A program made the position numbers and the translations under genes. From assembly GCA_008000375.1 (NCBI GenBank), contig SMOI01000094.1, forward strand, positions 33,999-97,998: 64,000 nt of DNA, written 5' to 3'. The notes under the pieces were generated by a model. It saw nothing but the letters and a program-made list of their open reading frames with translations, made no database searches and was not told where the DNA came from. Numbering within the stretch: position 1 is the first letter of the stretch; each line of letters opens with the position of its first letter. Origin of the DNA: Poteriospumella lacustris (Eukaryota; Sar; Chrysophyceae; Chromulinales; Dinobryaceae). This document shows positions 49,424 through 59,143 of the stretch, in pieces.

Positions 49424-51343
49424 ATGCAACGTCGAAAAGACACCGCCGCTGCGGCGGCCGATGTGGCGCCCGCTACGAAGAAGATCCGGCCGAAGCGTAC
49501 GCCCTCACCGTTGGGTTGGGTCATGTCCTTGAGCTCAGCCATGCTGATGCTGTACTGCGCGTACGTCACGATGATCGAGCCTCGGCTCGGCGACGCACCG
49601 CCGGCGGCGACGGGCTCGCAGGCCGCGACGCATGAGAACACCGCAGAACCAGCGGCAGAAATCGCGACAGCCGTCGCTGGTGACGTAGCGCAGACCGATG
49701 AGCGCCCCCTCTTTCAGCAGCGCTACTTCCGCGACTCGGCGACGTGGACGCTGCCGAACACGTGGGCGGTCCGCGAGGACGCCGCGCTGGCGAAGTACCG
49801 CCGAGCGGGCGAATGGGGCTCGCTGCGGCCCAACGTCTACTTCGGACTGAAGGAGCAGCCGCTGGGCCTGGCGGGCAGCGTGCAGGGCAGCCTGGCGACG
49901 GGGCTGCTGTGGATGCGGCCGGCGAGCAACCTGCTGGCCGGCGGCAACGCGCTGAAGCTGCGCCACGACACCGCCATGGGCGAGCTGCAGCGCCTCGAAT
50001 GGGTGCGCCACGACGGAGAGCAATACGGCGTGCAGCGGCTGCGCGACACGGCGGTGGTGGGCGGCGACCTGTACACCGCCTTCGTCAGCGGCGCGGCCGC
50101 CGGCGCCGCGTCGTGGACGCAGATGCTGCAGACGCTGACCACCGACGCGCCCGCGCCCACGACGGTGCCGTTCCACGAGGAAGACGCGCGAGAATGGGAG
50201 ACGAAGGCGCACCGCGAGCTGCGGCCAGTCGCGGCGGTGTTCTACGTCGCGGCGGACTGCGCCGAGGACGCCGACGCCGCCCGCCTGCGCGTCTGCCACG
50301 ACGCGCTGCGAGCGCAGCCGACCGCCTTCGAGCGCGTGGCCCGCAACCACTTCCGCTTTACGGGCCAGTCGCGCACGGCGGGCGCCTTCGCGATCGACTT
50401 CGTGTTGGACGCGGCGGCGGAGGACGACGCCGAGTGGCGCGTGTCGCTGGCGGCGGCCGCGTCGCTGGACCTGTCGGCGGGCGTGCAGCAGCTGCTGAAG
50501 GAGCTCCGCGAGCCGCAGGCCTTCCACGATGCGCCAGGCGGTCGCAAGGGTCCGCAGCGCGTCTTCGTCGACGACTTCGGCGACTGGGCGGCGGGCGACG
50601 CGGAGGACGGCGCCGCGGCGCTGTTCCTCGCGTTCCACTTCGCGCTGCCGCCGGGCCGGCGCCTGCTCGTGCGCTACTCGACGCCAACGAGCGACGCGGC
50701 ACCCGCCTCGGCGGCGGCCATCGCCGACGAGTGGACGCAGCAGAGCTACGCGGCGTTTCAGCGCTTCGAACGGCGCTTCGCCGCGTCGATCCGCGCGTCG
50801 CCCGCCGCGACGAGCGACGCGGACGCCGAAGCGGCGGGCGTCTTCACGGCTGACGACCGCGAGGCGGTGAAGGTGGCGCTGTCGTCGCTGCTGGGCGGCC
50901 AGGGCACGTTCATGGGCCAGGCGACGGTGGCGCCGGAGATCGTCGACGCCGTCGAGCCGCAGCGGTCGCGGCCGGCGCTGCAGATGACGCCCGGCCGCAT
51001 GACGCTGACGACGGCGACGCCGTCGCGCACGGTCTTCCCGCGCGGCTTCCTCTGGGACGAGGGCTTCCACCAGCTGGTCATCGCCCCGTGGGCGCCGCGG
51101 CTGACGCTGCAGACGCTGGCCGACTGGCTGCACGCGATGTACCTCGCGCCGCACGCGGACCTCGGCGCCGACGAGGTCGTCGGCTGGATCCCCCGCGAGA
51201 TGATTCTCGGCCCCGACGCGCGCCAGCGCGTCCCCGCCGAGTTCATCCCGCAGCGCGCCGACATCGCCAACCCGCCGACGTTCTTCCTCGTGCTGCAGCG
51301 CCTCCTCCGCGACACGCTGCGCGCCGCCCCCGCCACCGACGCT

Positions 51344-51384
<41 letters not shown>

Positions 51385-52777
51385 CGCTGAGGACGACGCG
51401 CCGCACGCGCAGCGCCTGAGCGTGTCGGAGCTGCGCGCCTTCCTGCGCGACATCCACCCGCGGCTGCACGCGTGGCTGCAGTGGTTCCTGTTCACGCAGG
51501 CGGGCGACGAGGTCGGCACGTTCCGCTGGCGCGGCCGCTCGGCGAGCGACGCGAAGTACGTGCCGAACACGCTGTCCTCCGGCCTCGACGACTACCCGCG
51601 CAGCGTGCAGCCCGACCGCCGCGAGAAGCACGTGGACCTGCACGCGTGGATGGTGCTGGCCTGCGACGTCATGGCGCAGGTCGAGGCGCTGCTCGCCGAT
51701 GGCGCAGACGCCGGCGCGCGGCCCCCGCAGCTCGGTCGCGGCGCCTACGCCGAGTACGCCGCCTTCCTGCGCACGCAGCTGCAGCGCCACCACTGGGTCG
51801 ACGCCGTCGCGCTCGTGCTGCCGCCCGCCGACGCCGCCGCCGACGCAGCCACCGACGCCGCCGCCGCCGCAGCGGAGGAGACGGTGACGCTGGCGGGGTA
51901 CTTCGACACGGGCCTCGCGAACGAGACGGCGCCCTTCGTCCTCGACGTGCTCTGCCGCTGCAGCGACCCCAAGACGCGCGCGACGGCCAGCGTCTTCATC
52001 CCCATGGCCGTGCTGCACGAGTTCTTCCAGGCGCAGCAGCTGCGCCAGCAGCTCCAGCAGCAGCACCAGCGCTCCAAGTCCAAAGGTACGTCGCCCGCCC
52101 GCCGCCCCGCCGCTTCGCTTCGCCGTCGCTGACCGCCGCCGCTTCGTTTTCGTGTCGCAGAGCCGCCGACGCTGCCGCCGCTGCCGTCGCTGTGCCCGTC
52201 GTCGCACGGGCAGTTCGCCGGGCCGCTGTCCGGCGACGGCATCCACGGCCTCCACACGCGCGAGCGCCTCGCTGCCGAGACGCTGGCGTACGGAGCGCTG
52301 CCGCGCATCGGCTACGTGGCGCTCTTCCCGTTTCTGCTGCGCGTCGTCGCGCCGGAGAACGACGCGGCGGTCGCCGGCGCGCTGACGCTGATGGAGCGCG
52401 ACGCGCGCGGCCTCTTCCTCTGGTCGGACCACGGCCTGCGCTCGATGGGCGCCGTCGACCTCTTCTACCAGCGGCGGAACGCGCCCGGCGACGCGCCCTA
52501 CTGGCGCGGGCCCATCTGGATCAACGTCAACTACCTCGCGCTGGCCGCGCTGCGCCACTACGCCGCGGCGCCCGGCACGTCGCCCGCCCTGCGCGAGCGC
52601 TGCGCCACTCTTTACCGCGAGCTGCGCCGCGCCGTGCTGCGCACGGTGCTGGACAACTACCACCGCACGGGCTTCTTCTGGGAGCAGTACGACGACCGCA
52701 GCGGCGCGGGCATCCGCGGCCACCCGTTCACCGGCTGGACCGCCACCGTCGTCAACATCTTCACCGAGAACTATTGA
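49424..52777 (+). CDS. MOGS: ER mannosyl-oligosaccharide glucosidase (glucosidase I, GH63)
   Basis: Exon 1 is 49424-52085, exon 2 is 52161-52777, with a 75-bp intron in phase 1; total 1092 residues (animal MOGS is about 840). It is a type II membrane protein: a short basic cytosolic tail (residues 1-28) and one membrane segment (about 31-48). The catalytic part matches GH63: Phe-Pro-Arg-Gly-Phe-Leu-Trp-Asp-Glu-Gly-Phe-His-Gln in the middle, Trp-Arg-Gly-Pro-Ile-Trp-Ile-Asn-Val-Asn-Tyr and Gly-Phe-Phe-Trp-Glu-Gln-Tyr near the end. It removes the outermost alpha-1,2-glucose from N-glycans, the step before glucosidase II. Extra length comes from inserts, including an Asp-Ala hexanucleotide repeat. 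The ATG was chosen because it directly precedes the basic/TM anchor. Confidence 0.95.
51338..51384 (+). repeat. (GACGCC)n coding repeat in MOGS
   Basis: About eight hexanucleotide units encode an Asp-Ala tract in a loop of the MOGS catalytic domain, absent from animal forms. Confidence 0.9.
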
Positions 52778-53369
52778 GCGCCCTGTCCCTGTAAATGGCT
52801 TAACCTTCGCGTTTCCTCTCCGTCTACGCTGCGCGAGATGTCAGCGCCGATGTTTAGCAATAGCCGCCGCTGGAGGCGACGTGACGCCGCGGTCCGTCGC
52901 AGCGCGTCGCGGCGGAGGCCTGCGACGGCGGCGGGGGCAGCCGCAAGATCCTGCAGCCATCTCCCGCCACTGCGCTGCCGCATGGCGATGGCTTGCACCC
53001 TTCATGACCCTTCGAGAAGCCGACGGGCTGCCCACCCCCTGGTCGGCCGCTAGGCGCCGCCGGCAGCCAGCACCGGACAGCGGCCCTCACAGCGGCCGCT
53101 GGGGCAGCTTTCGGAGCCTTCGCGGGGGCTTCCTGCGAACCTCACGCAAGGTGTGCCTATTCTATGCACTCTAAGACTGCTTCCGCATCTTTGCGGGCGC
53201 CTGACACCTCAAACTCCCTTAGAAACGGGGCTAAACAGGGGCGAGGGCGGGGTGGCGGAGGAGGCAGTTGGAGCGCACGTTTCGCGGTTAGAAAATGAGA
53301 GAAAATCTTAGAAAAGCGAAGGAAAATGGTCTATACTGTGCCGTAACGTAGTTGGAGCAGAAAGAACGC
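52778..53369. other. Intergenic region after MOGS
   Basis: 592 bp between two convergent genes. No gene or notable repeat supported. Confidence 0.5.
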
Positions 53370-53921
53370 TCAGGTGCAGAAGAAAATGGTCTCCCAGGGG
53401 CCCACACTGACGTCGTGGAAGTTGGTGATGGGCGTGGCCATGTTCATGGTGCCCGACGTCGTGTACACGACGCCCTGCGAGGTCGCGCACTGCGAGTGCA
53501 CCGCTTGCAGTTGCTCTGAGGAGCTGTCCCAGTAGTACACGAGGCTCATGTCCTTCTTGCTGTTTCTGGGCACCGTGAAGGTGTCCGAGTCGCCGAGCAG
53601 CGTGCCGTTGACCGACTGGAAGGTGCCCTGCGCCGTCTCGGCCGACAGGGTCATGTCGAAGTCGGACAGCGACAGCGAGTACATGTTGTAGTTGTACACC
53701 GTGTACGACTGCACCACTCGATACGGGTTGAAATACACTGTCGAGCTGTTGAAGTGTGCGAAGGGCCGGCGCGGAATGAGGAAGAACAGCAGGAGGAACA
53801 GCATGATGCCGAAGCCGCAGCACATGCTCGCCGCGATCTGCTTGCGCTGGCGATTTTTCTCTTCTTCGCTGTCATAAGCTGTGGCCAGCAAGGGCTCTTG
53901 GCTGATGTAAACAGACTTCAT
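53370..53921 (-). CDS. Small single-TM protein, TMEM106/LEA2-like layout
   Basis: One exon of 183 residues from the ATG at 53921 (Met-Lys-Ser-Val-Tyr). The first 30 residues are acidic/basic and soluble, one membrane segment covers residues 31-49, and then a basic Arg-Arg leads into a beta-rich lumenal or outer domain with Asn-Ser-Ser and Asn-Gly-Thr glycosylation sites. The layout, short tail plus one anchor plus a beta sandwich starting with a Tyr-Phe-Asn-Pro-Tyr strand, is like LEA2-type or TMEM106 proteins. The similarity is structural, not by motif, so the family is uncertain. Confidence 0.7.
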   Translation of the reverse strand: MKSVYISQEPLLATAYDSEEEKNRQRKQIAASMCCGFGIMLFLLLFFLIPRRPFAHFNSSTVYFNPYRVVQSYTVYNYNMYSLSLSDFDMTLSAETAQGTFQSVNGTLLGDSDTFTVPRNSKKDMSLVYYWDSSSEQLQAVHSQCATSQGVVYTTSGTMNMATPITNFHDVSVGPWETIFFCT

Positions 53922-54468
53922 GTTGTACAGCACTCGTTCGGACACTCGCTGACTCACCCTCGGAGCACAATGCACGACACTCGCCACGAATATTGCCCGT
54001 ATTAGAATGCAGAGACCTTGTAGACCCTGAGGACGATTGATTGTGGCGGAAGGCAGCCTCGCAAGCGTCGACAATCGCGTTAGGATTCTTATGTCAGCCT
54101 CGTCCAAGCGACGCTGACGCTCGCGACAGCGACAGTCGACAAAATTTGAAACCGCCGCCAGAGCCGTTACAAATTCCGCCAGCGCCGCCCGCCGCACCGC
54201 CCATCGCCGACCCGTGTCGGCGAAGAGAGACGCATTGGGCGCTCGAACTACTGCAGTAGACACCGGCAAGGGTGCTCCTTCGACGCCCTCTTCAGCACGC
54301 AACAGGGGTAGTCGTTGGCTGCGTCTCTGTCGGTTTATAGTACAAACTACACGTTACAAGGAACCATTCGGATGCAGTGGCCACTGCGAGATCAAACATG
54401 TGTCAATGGGTCGCGTCTTGCAGGCGTCCACGAGCCTCACGCACCTCCGGTACGTCGCTGGCGTCCCC
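53922..54468. other. Intergenic region with recurrent element
   Basis: 547 bp upstream of the single-TM gene and downstream of the kinesin-like gene. It has a copy of the recurrent element at 54164-54175 and an imperfect inverted copy at 54141-54154. Confidence 0.5.
54164..54175 (+). promoter_or_regulatory. Recurrent CCGTTACAAATT element
   Basis: A copy of the recurrent element 243 bp upstream of the single-TM gene. A second, imperfect copy in the opposite orientation (AAAATTTGAAACCG, 54141-54154) lies 9 bp away. Confidence 0.45.
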
Positions 54469-57400
54469 TCAGACATCGATGGCTTCGGCCTCGTCGTACG
54501 ACGACGTCGACATGGACCGCTGGCTCGCCAGCGGGTGCCGCGACGACAGCCGCTGCTGGATCGCCGACAGGTTGACGCCCTTCGTCGCGCCGGCGCCGCC
54601 GTCTACATCACAGACACACGCAGCGCACCGTTACCGTGTTACCGCCCCTCGTCGCACAGCACGTCGATCGCGCGTCACCCACCGGACTTACCTGCCCGCG
54701 CGGCCGCCGGCACCTGGTGCGAGCCCGTCAGGTCGTAGATCGCGCCGCGCAGCGCGTCGTTCTCCTCCTGGTACGTCATGAGCGTCTCCAGGGCCTTGGC
54801 GTGCGCCTGGCGCAGCGCCTCCATCTCCTTGTGGGTGCTCTGCAGCAGCGCCTGCTTCTCCTGGTCCAGGACGGCGTTGCGCTCCTCGGCGATCTTGACG
54901 CGGATGCTCAGGTCGTCCACCTCGCGCTGCCGCAGCGCCAGGTGCTCCTGCAGGTGCGACGCCTTCTGCGTCGACGACGCCGCGTGCTGCGCCAGGTGCG
55001 CCACGGCCCCGTCGCGCTCCCGCTGCAGCGTCTTGTTCTGCTTCTCGAGCGCCGCCACCTTCGCCTCCAGCTCGACCTGCTTGCGCTTCGTCGCCACGAG
55101 GTCCTTGCTGTACTTCTCCGAGAAGCTGCGCTGCCGCTGGTTCTGCCGCTCGTCCTGCTGCTTCGACACGCGCAGCTCCTCGTTCTGGCGCACGACGCTC
55201 TCGAGCTGCTGCTGCAGCTTCATCATCGCCGTCTCCATCACCTGTTTGTAGATCTGGTAGTCCTTCACGTCGCGCAGCGCCGCCTTCAGCCGGTCCTTGT
55301 CGCGCTGCCGCAGCGTCGCGCCCTCCTCCTTCAGCTGCTGCAGCAGCGTGTCCAGCTGCGCCTGCGTCTCGCGGTACTTGTCCTGCGCGTACTGGTACGC
55401 GATGCGCAGCGCCGCCGCCTCGTTTCGGCTCGCCTCCAGTGCCAGCGTCAGCGCCGCCTCCGACTGTACAACAAACAGAACATCCGCCGCAGCGCGTCGC
55501 TCAGCCGCGGTCACGGTGGCTGGCGGTGCAGCGCTTACCTCGCTCTGGGCGAAGTCGTCGCCGTACGCGATGCCCTTGCCCTCCGCCATCGCCATCGGGT
55601 GACCCGACACGCTGTTGTTGGCGCTCGCGCTGTGGTGCAGCACGGCCGACGACGCCGAGTACGACCGCGCCAGCAGCGGCTGCGTCGACTGCGCGTGGAG
55701 CCGCGACGGCTGCGGCGTCTTGAAGCCGCCCACCGACGCGTGCGACTGCAGCGGCGGCGGAGGCGGCGGCGGCGGCGGCGACGACACGGCGCCCTGCATC
55801 GCCGTCGCCGACGCGACGCTGCTGTGCAGCGTGCGCACGAGCAGGTTCTCGCCCTCCAGCGCCGGGGCGCCCGGCGGCTGCGCGTCGTCGCCCGCGAAGA
55901 AGTAGCCGTGCTCACCGAAGCCGGTGCTGTCCGCGCTCGACGGCGCGACGCCCTCGCCGCCGTCGGAGCCCTCGGCGGCGGACGTCGCGGCCGCGGCGGG
56001 CGGCATCATGTAGTACGGCGTCGTGGGCGCCGCGTCTGCTCGCGCGAGCTGCTCGACGCCGGAGCGGGCGACGCGCGCGACTGCCGGGCGCCGACCGCGG
56101 CCGTCCGCCAGCGGTGTGCAGCTGCGGCGCTGGCGTCTGCGCGCCGCTCATTGACGCGCCCGACCGCGGCCGCGACAGCGACCGCGCCGGCGCCGGCGCG
56201 CCGGACTGGTGTGCCGCCGGCGTGTGGCCCGCGTGCAGCCGGTTCGACGACGCCAGCGCGCCGGGCGTGCGATCGACAGCGACGCCGACGACGACGCCGC
56301 CGCGGCCGCCTGCTGCGCCGGTGTCAACGTGTTCTGGCGGTACGTGAACCAATGTTGCGCGAACTGCAGCCACTGACGGTTCACCGCGTGGGCATTGGCC
56401 GACGGCTGCAGCAGCAGCATCATCGCCGCGTGCTGGCGCCGCATGAACACCTCGCGCAGCAGCAGCAGCAGGCGCGAGCGGTGGAACGGAGGCGCCGCGC
56501 GCCGGTGGTCCAGCCACGTCAAGATCTCCTGCACCTGCGCCGGCCACGCGTACCGCCGGTGGTCGTCCTTCGTCTCCTCCTCGTCCCACGGCGACGACGT
56601 CGACGGCGCCGGCGAGTGCGCACCGCCGACGTCGCTGCCGTCCGCTGACTGCGCGAGGCTCGACTTCGGAGGCAGCAGCTGGCCGTGCTGCGTAGACATC
56701 GCACCCAGACACACAAACGTCACCCGCCCGGCGCCGAACTGCGCATCGGCCGTGGCGGCGCTTTGCCCCGTGGCGCCGCCCGCCACCGCCGGCGGCTTGT
56801 GCTGCCGGGCCTTGCCGGGGTTGTTCACGATGAGCTGCATCACAGTGTGCGCCGCGCCACTGCGGTGGCTGGCCTGTGGCAGCAGCTGCGACACGTGCTG
56901 CACGACCGTCTCGATGTCCTGGCCCGACGTGATCTCCAGCTCCAGCAGGCCCTGCACGACCATGTTGCGGCCGCGGCCCATGTCACGGAACACCAGCGTC
57001 TCCTTGCCATTGTCCTTCGACGCCGCTGTCACGGGCGGCTTAAGTGACGCTGACTGCAAGACGTCGGTCAGCGCCTCCGTCTTGCAGTCGATTGTATACC
57101 ACGAGAAAGTGACAGAGCCGAGCTTCTCGCTCTGGCTGTTCACCGCGTGCAGCAGCTGACCAGCCGCCTGGCTGATCATGCCCTATCACACCAAGCATGC
57201 AATAATAATTACAATGACTGCACGGCATGCGCCGCGAGAGACGAGCCACATACCTGCATAAAGGTCTGCGACAGTAGATAGTTGCTGAGGTTGAGCGACT
57301 GCAGCCCGCCGAAGATGACCATCGTGCTGTCGCCGTGCACGGCCTTCTTCACCAGCGGCGCGACCACCGTCAAATACGACGACTTCGCATAGTCTTGCTG

Positions 57401-57645
57401 CGTGTTGTAAAGCACGTCGAAGGAGTACTCCTGTCGGGGGTCCTTCTCCTTTCGGAAATAGTTGTACACGATGGACCGGCCGGCCACCTGCAACTTGTCG
57501 TCATGTGGCTGGGACCCATCGTTCTGATTCCATCACAAGTATCACCAATCAATACAAATCATCCTCACTGGATCACTCACGAGCTGACACGTACCTGCAT
57601 GAAATAGGCGCTGGATAGGAAGTGTGCACCTTGCGGGGTGGACAT
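54469..57645 (-). CDS. Kinesin-like protein with degenerate motor and coiled-coil tail (apparent frameshifts)
   Basis: Exons: 57645-57595, 57523-57254, 57182 to 55539 (broken, see below), 55463-54692 and 54602-54469; introns are 71, 71, 75 and 89 bp, all GT-AG and frame-keeping. The first 400 residues follow the order of a kinesin motor (Tyr-Ser-Phe-Asp-Val-Leu-Tyr; a Gly-Met-Ile-Ser-Gln-Ala helix; His-Arg-Ser-Gly-Ala-Ala-His at switch I; Arg-Val-Thr-Phe-Val-Cys-Leu-Gly at switch II). The P-loop is replaced by Gly-Gly-Leu-Gln-Ser-Leu-Asn-Leu, and the switch II Asp-x-x-Gly-x-Glu is lost, so ATP hydrolysis is unlikely. The C-terminal 400 residues are coiled coil. Between 56275 and 56020 the good reading moves through three frames at three CCC runs; the base frame has one TGA at 56148-56150. 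Confidence 0.7.
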
Positions 57646-58079
57646 GGTTGATTCAAAAAAATCGGACCTCAGTGCCTGCTGCCTCGGAAAACGGAAGAAA
57701 TCACAGAGAAATGGATAGAAGTGGAACAATCGCGTCCAATCAGAAATGGATCAACGTGTTGCCGATCTCTTTTGATACAGGAATCGCTCAGACATTGGAC
57801 AGCAGCAGCAGCAGAGCCGCTTCTAACCGTTGCGACGAGATGGTGATGACAACAGCTCCTAAACCCAAACGGCTTGCATCATCTGTGTATATCTGGGCCC
57901 TTCATCTTCGCCGTCGTCGTCATCTCGCCCCCTCGTTGTTCGTTCTTTTCTTTGGTCTGCTGCCATCTTGGAGGTGACGATACTCGATATGGCTTCGTTC
58001 AAAGGACATTTACGTGATCCTTCTTGCCTGGTTGAAGGATAAAAAGGACCGCAAGGCCAAAACAACTTTTCACGAGACA
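57646..58079. other. Divergent intergenic region
   Basis: 434 bp between the kinesin-like gene and frataxin. No gene supported. Confidence 0.5.
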
Positions 58080-58592
58080 ATGAGGTTGGCTAGATCACTT
58101 TTGACGTCGAAAAAGCTCCTAGCGGGCAAGAACAACTTGGAGGTGTGCTTTTCCAGAAGAGATTTTTCGCAGACCTTAAAGGTTTCTCATGACACCATGG
58201 AGCACGAGCTGACATTCCATAAGGTGGCGGATCGTGCATTGGAGGAGCTCTACGACGGGTTGGGGACGGTTGAGGCAAAGTTGGACGACTGTGACATAAC
58301 TTTGTCTCAAGGCGTGTTGAATGTTTCACTGGGCGACGAGTATCCCGGAAAATCATGGGTTATCAACAAGCAAACACCAAATCGCCAGATTTGGTGGTCA
58401 TCGCCTTTGTCGGGCCCGAGACGGTACGAGTTTGAGGGTTTGGTATCTCAAATGGACACGACGCTGCCAGCGAGCACCTACTGGCGTTGCACGAAGGACA
58501 GAAAGGAAGATCTGTGGAACAAAATGAAGGAAGAAATTTCATCAATTACTGGGGTGGTGATGGCTCGCTCTCAGTCAAACAAGATGAAGTAG
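58080..58592 (+). CDS. FXN: Frataxin, mitochondrial
   Basis: One exon of 170 residues from the ATG at 58080; the frame is open upstream but without an ATG. The N-terminus (Met-Arg-Leu-Ala-Arg-Ser-Leu-Leu-Thr-Ser-Lys-Lys) is a typical mitochondrial presequence. The frataxin fold follows from about residue 45: Phe-His-Lys-Val-Ala-Asp then Leu-Glu-Glu-Leu, an acidic first helix, Asp-Ile-Thr-Leu-Ser-Gln-Gly-Val-Leu-Asn-Val, and the conserved sheet Val-Ile-Asn-Lys-Gln-Thr-Pro-Asn-Arg-Gln-Ile-Trp-Trp-Ser-Ser-Pro-Leu-Ser-Gly-Pro. Frataxin speeds sulfur transfer in iron-sulfur cluster assembly with the NFS1-ISCU complex. All key residues seem present. Confidence 0.95.
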   Translation: MRLARSLLTSKKLLAGKNNLEVCFSRRDFSQTLKVSHDTMEHELTFHKVADRALEELYDGLGTVEAKLDDCDITLSQGVLNVSLGDEYPGKSWVINKQTPNRQIWWSSPLSGPRRYEFEGLVSQMDTTLPASTYWRCTKDRKEDLWNKMKEEISSITGVVMARSQSNKMK

Positions 58593-58668
58593 CTGTTGAT
58601 ACGAGAAGTATTGAATATTTTGTAGATATTGTAAACATTATCGTAAAGACTTTTGTCCACTTTACCAA

Positions 58669-58806
58669 TCCTTGGTCAGCTTGTCAAGGTTCTTCACACG
58701 ATTGGTCATCGTCATCGCTTCTTCCCGCTTGCGCTCCTCGCGGTTGGAACCGCGAGCAGTCAGACGCTCCAGGGTTCTTTGAAGCTGCTCGAGCTCAATG
58801 CGTTCA
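58669..58806 (-). pseudogene. Decayed fragment of the Ase1/PRC1/MAP65 gene
   Basis: About 138 bp clearly match, with substitutions and small indels (for example a 6-bp insertion after ATTGGTCATCG), the plus-strand sequence near 62420-62550, which is the antisense of the conserved C-terminal region of the nearby MAP65-type genes. The fragment has no start, no flanking exon and shifted frame, so it is a relic of a third copy. It has the orientation of the right-hand intact copy. Confidence 0.85.
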
Positions 58807-59069
58807 CACTGGCGAGGAATTCATACTGGCGCCAAGCGTTCCATTGGGTGCTCAGCGGAGGTGATAACGCCTTGATGGTAATGACAAATACATGGAAAGA
58901 GAGGGTGACTATATCTATGATGGAGAGATTTGTCATTCGCGAAGAAAAACAACGATGTCAAGCAGTCAACCTCCTCGATAAATATACTTCTCGATAAAAT
59001 GACTGGATTCATGGACGTTCACTTGTGTAAAAGTTCGACTCGATAATCGACGAGAGACCGACCCGTCGC

Positions 59070-59080
59070 CCGTTACGAAT
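59070..59080 (+). promoter_or_regulatory. Recurrent CCGTTACGAAT element (variant)
   Basis: A variant copy of the recurrent element, about 240 bp upstream of the left MAP65-type gene. It lies just outside the part of the inverted repeat that the window shows on both sides. Confidence 0.35.
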
Positions 59081-59143
59081 GTAGCACGGACACAGAATCG
59101 CCCAGCTCCCCAACATCTGTGTGCGTGTCAGCCCGCAGCTTCG

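Noticed and set aside
49535-52723. 1062-residue minus-strand open frame opposite MOGS
   Set aside because: Same reason; the sense strand has clear GH63 motifs.
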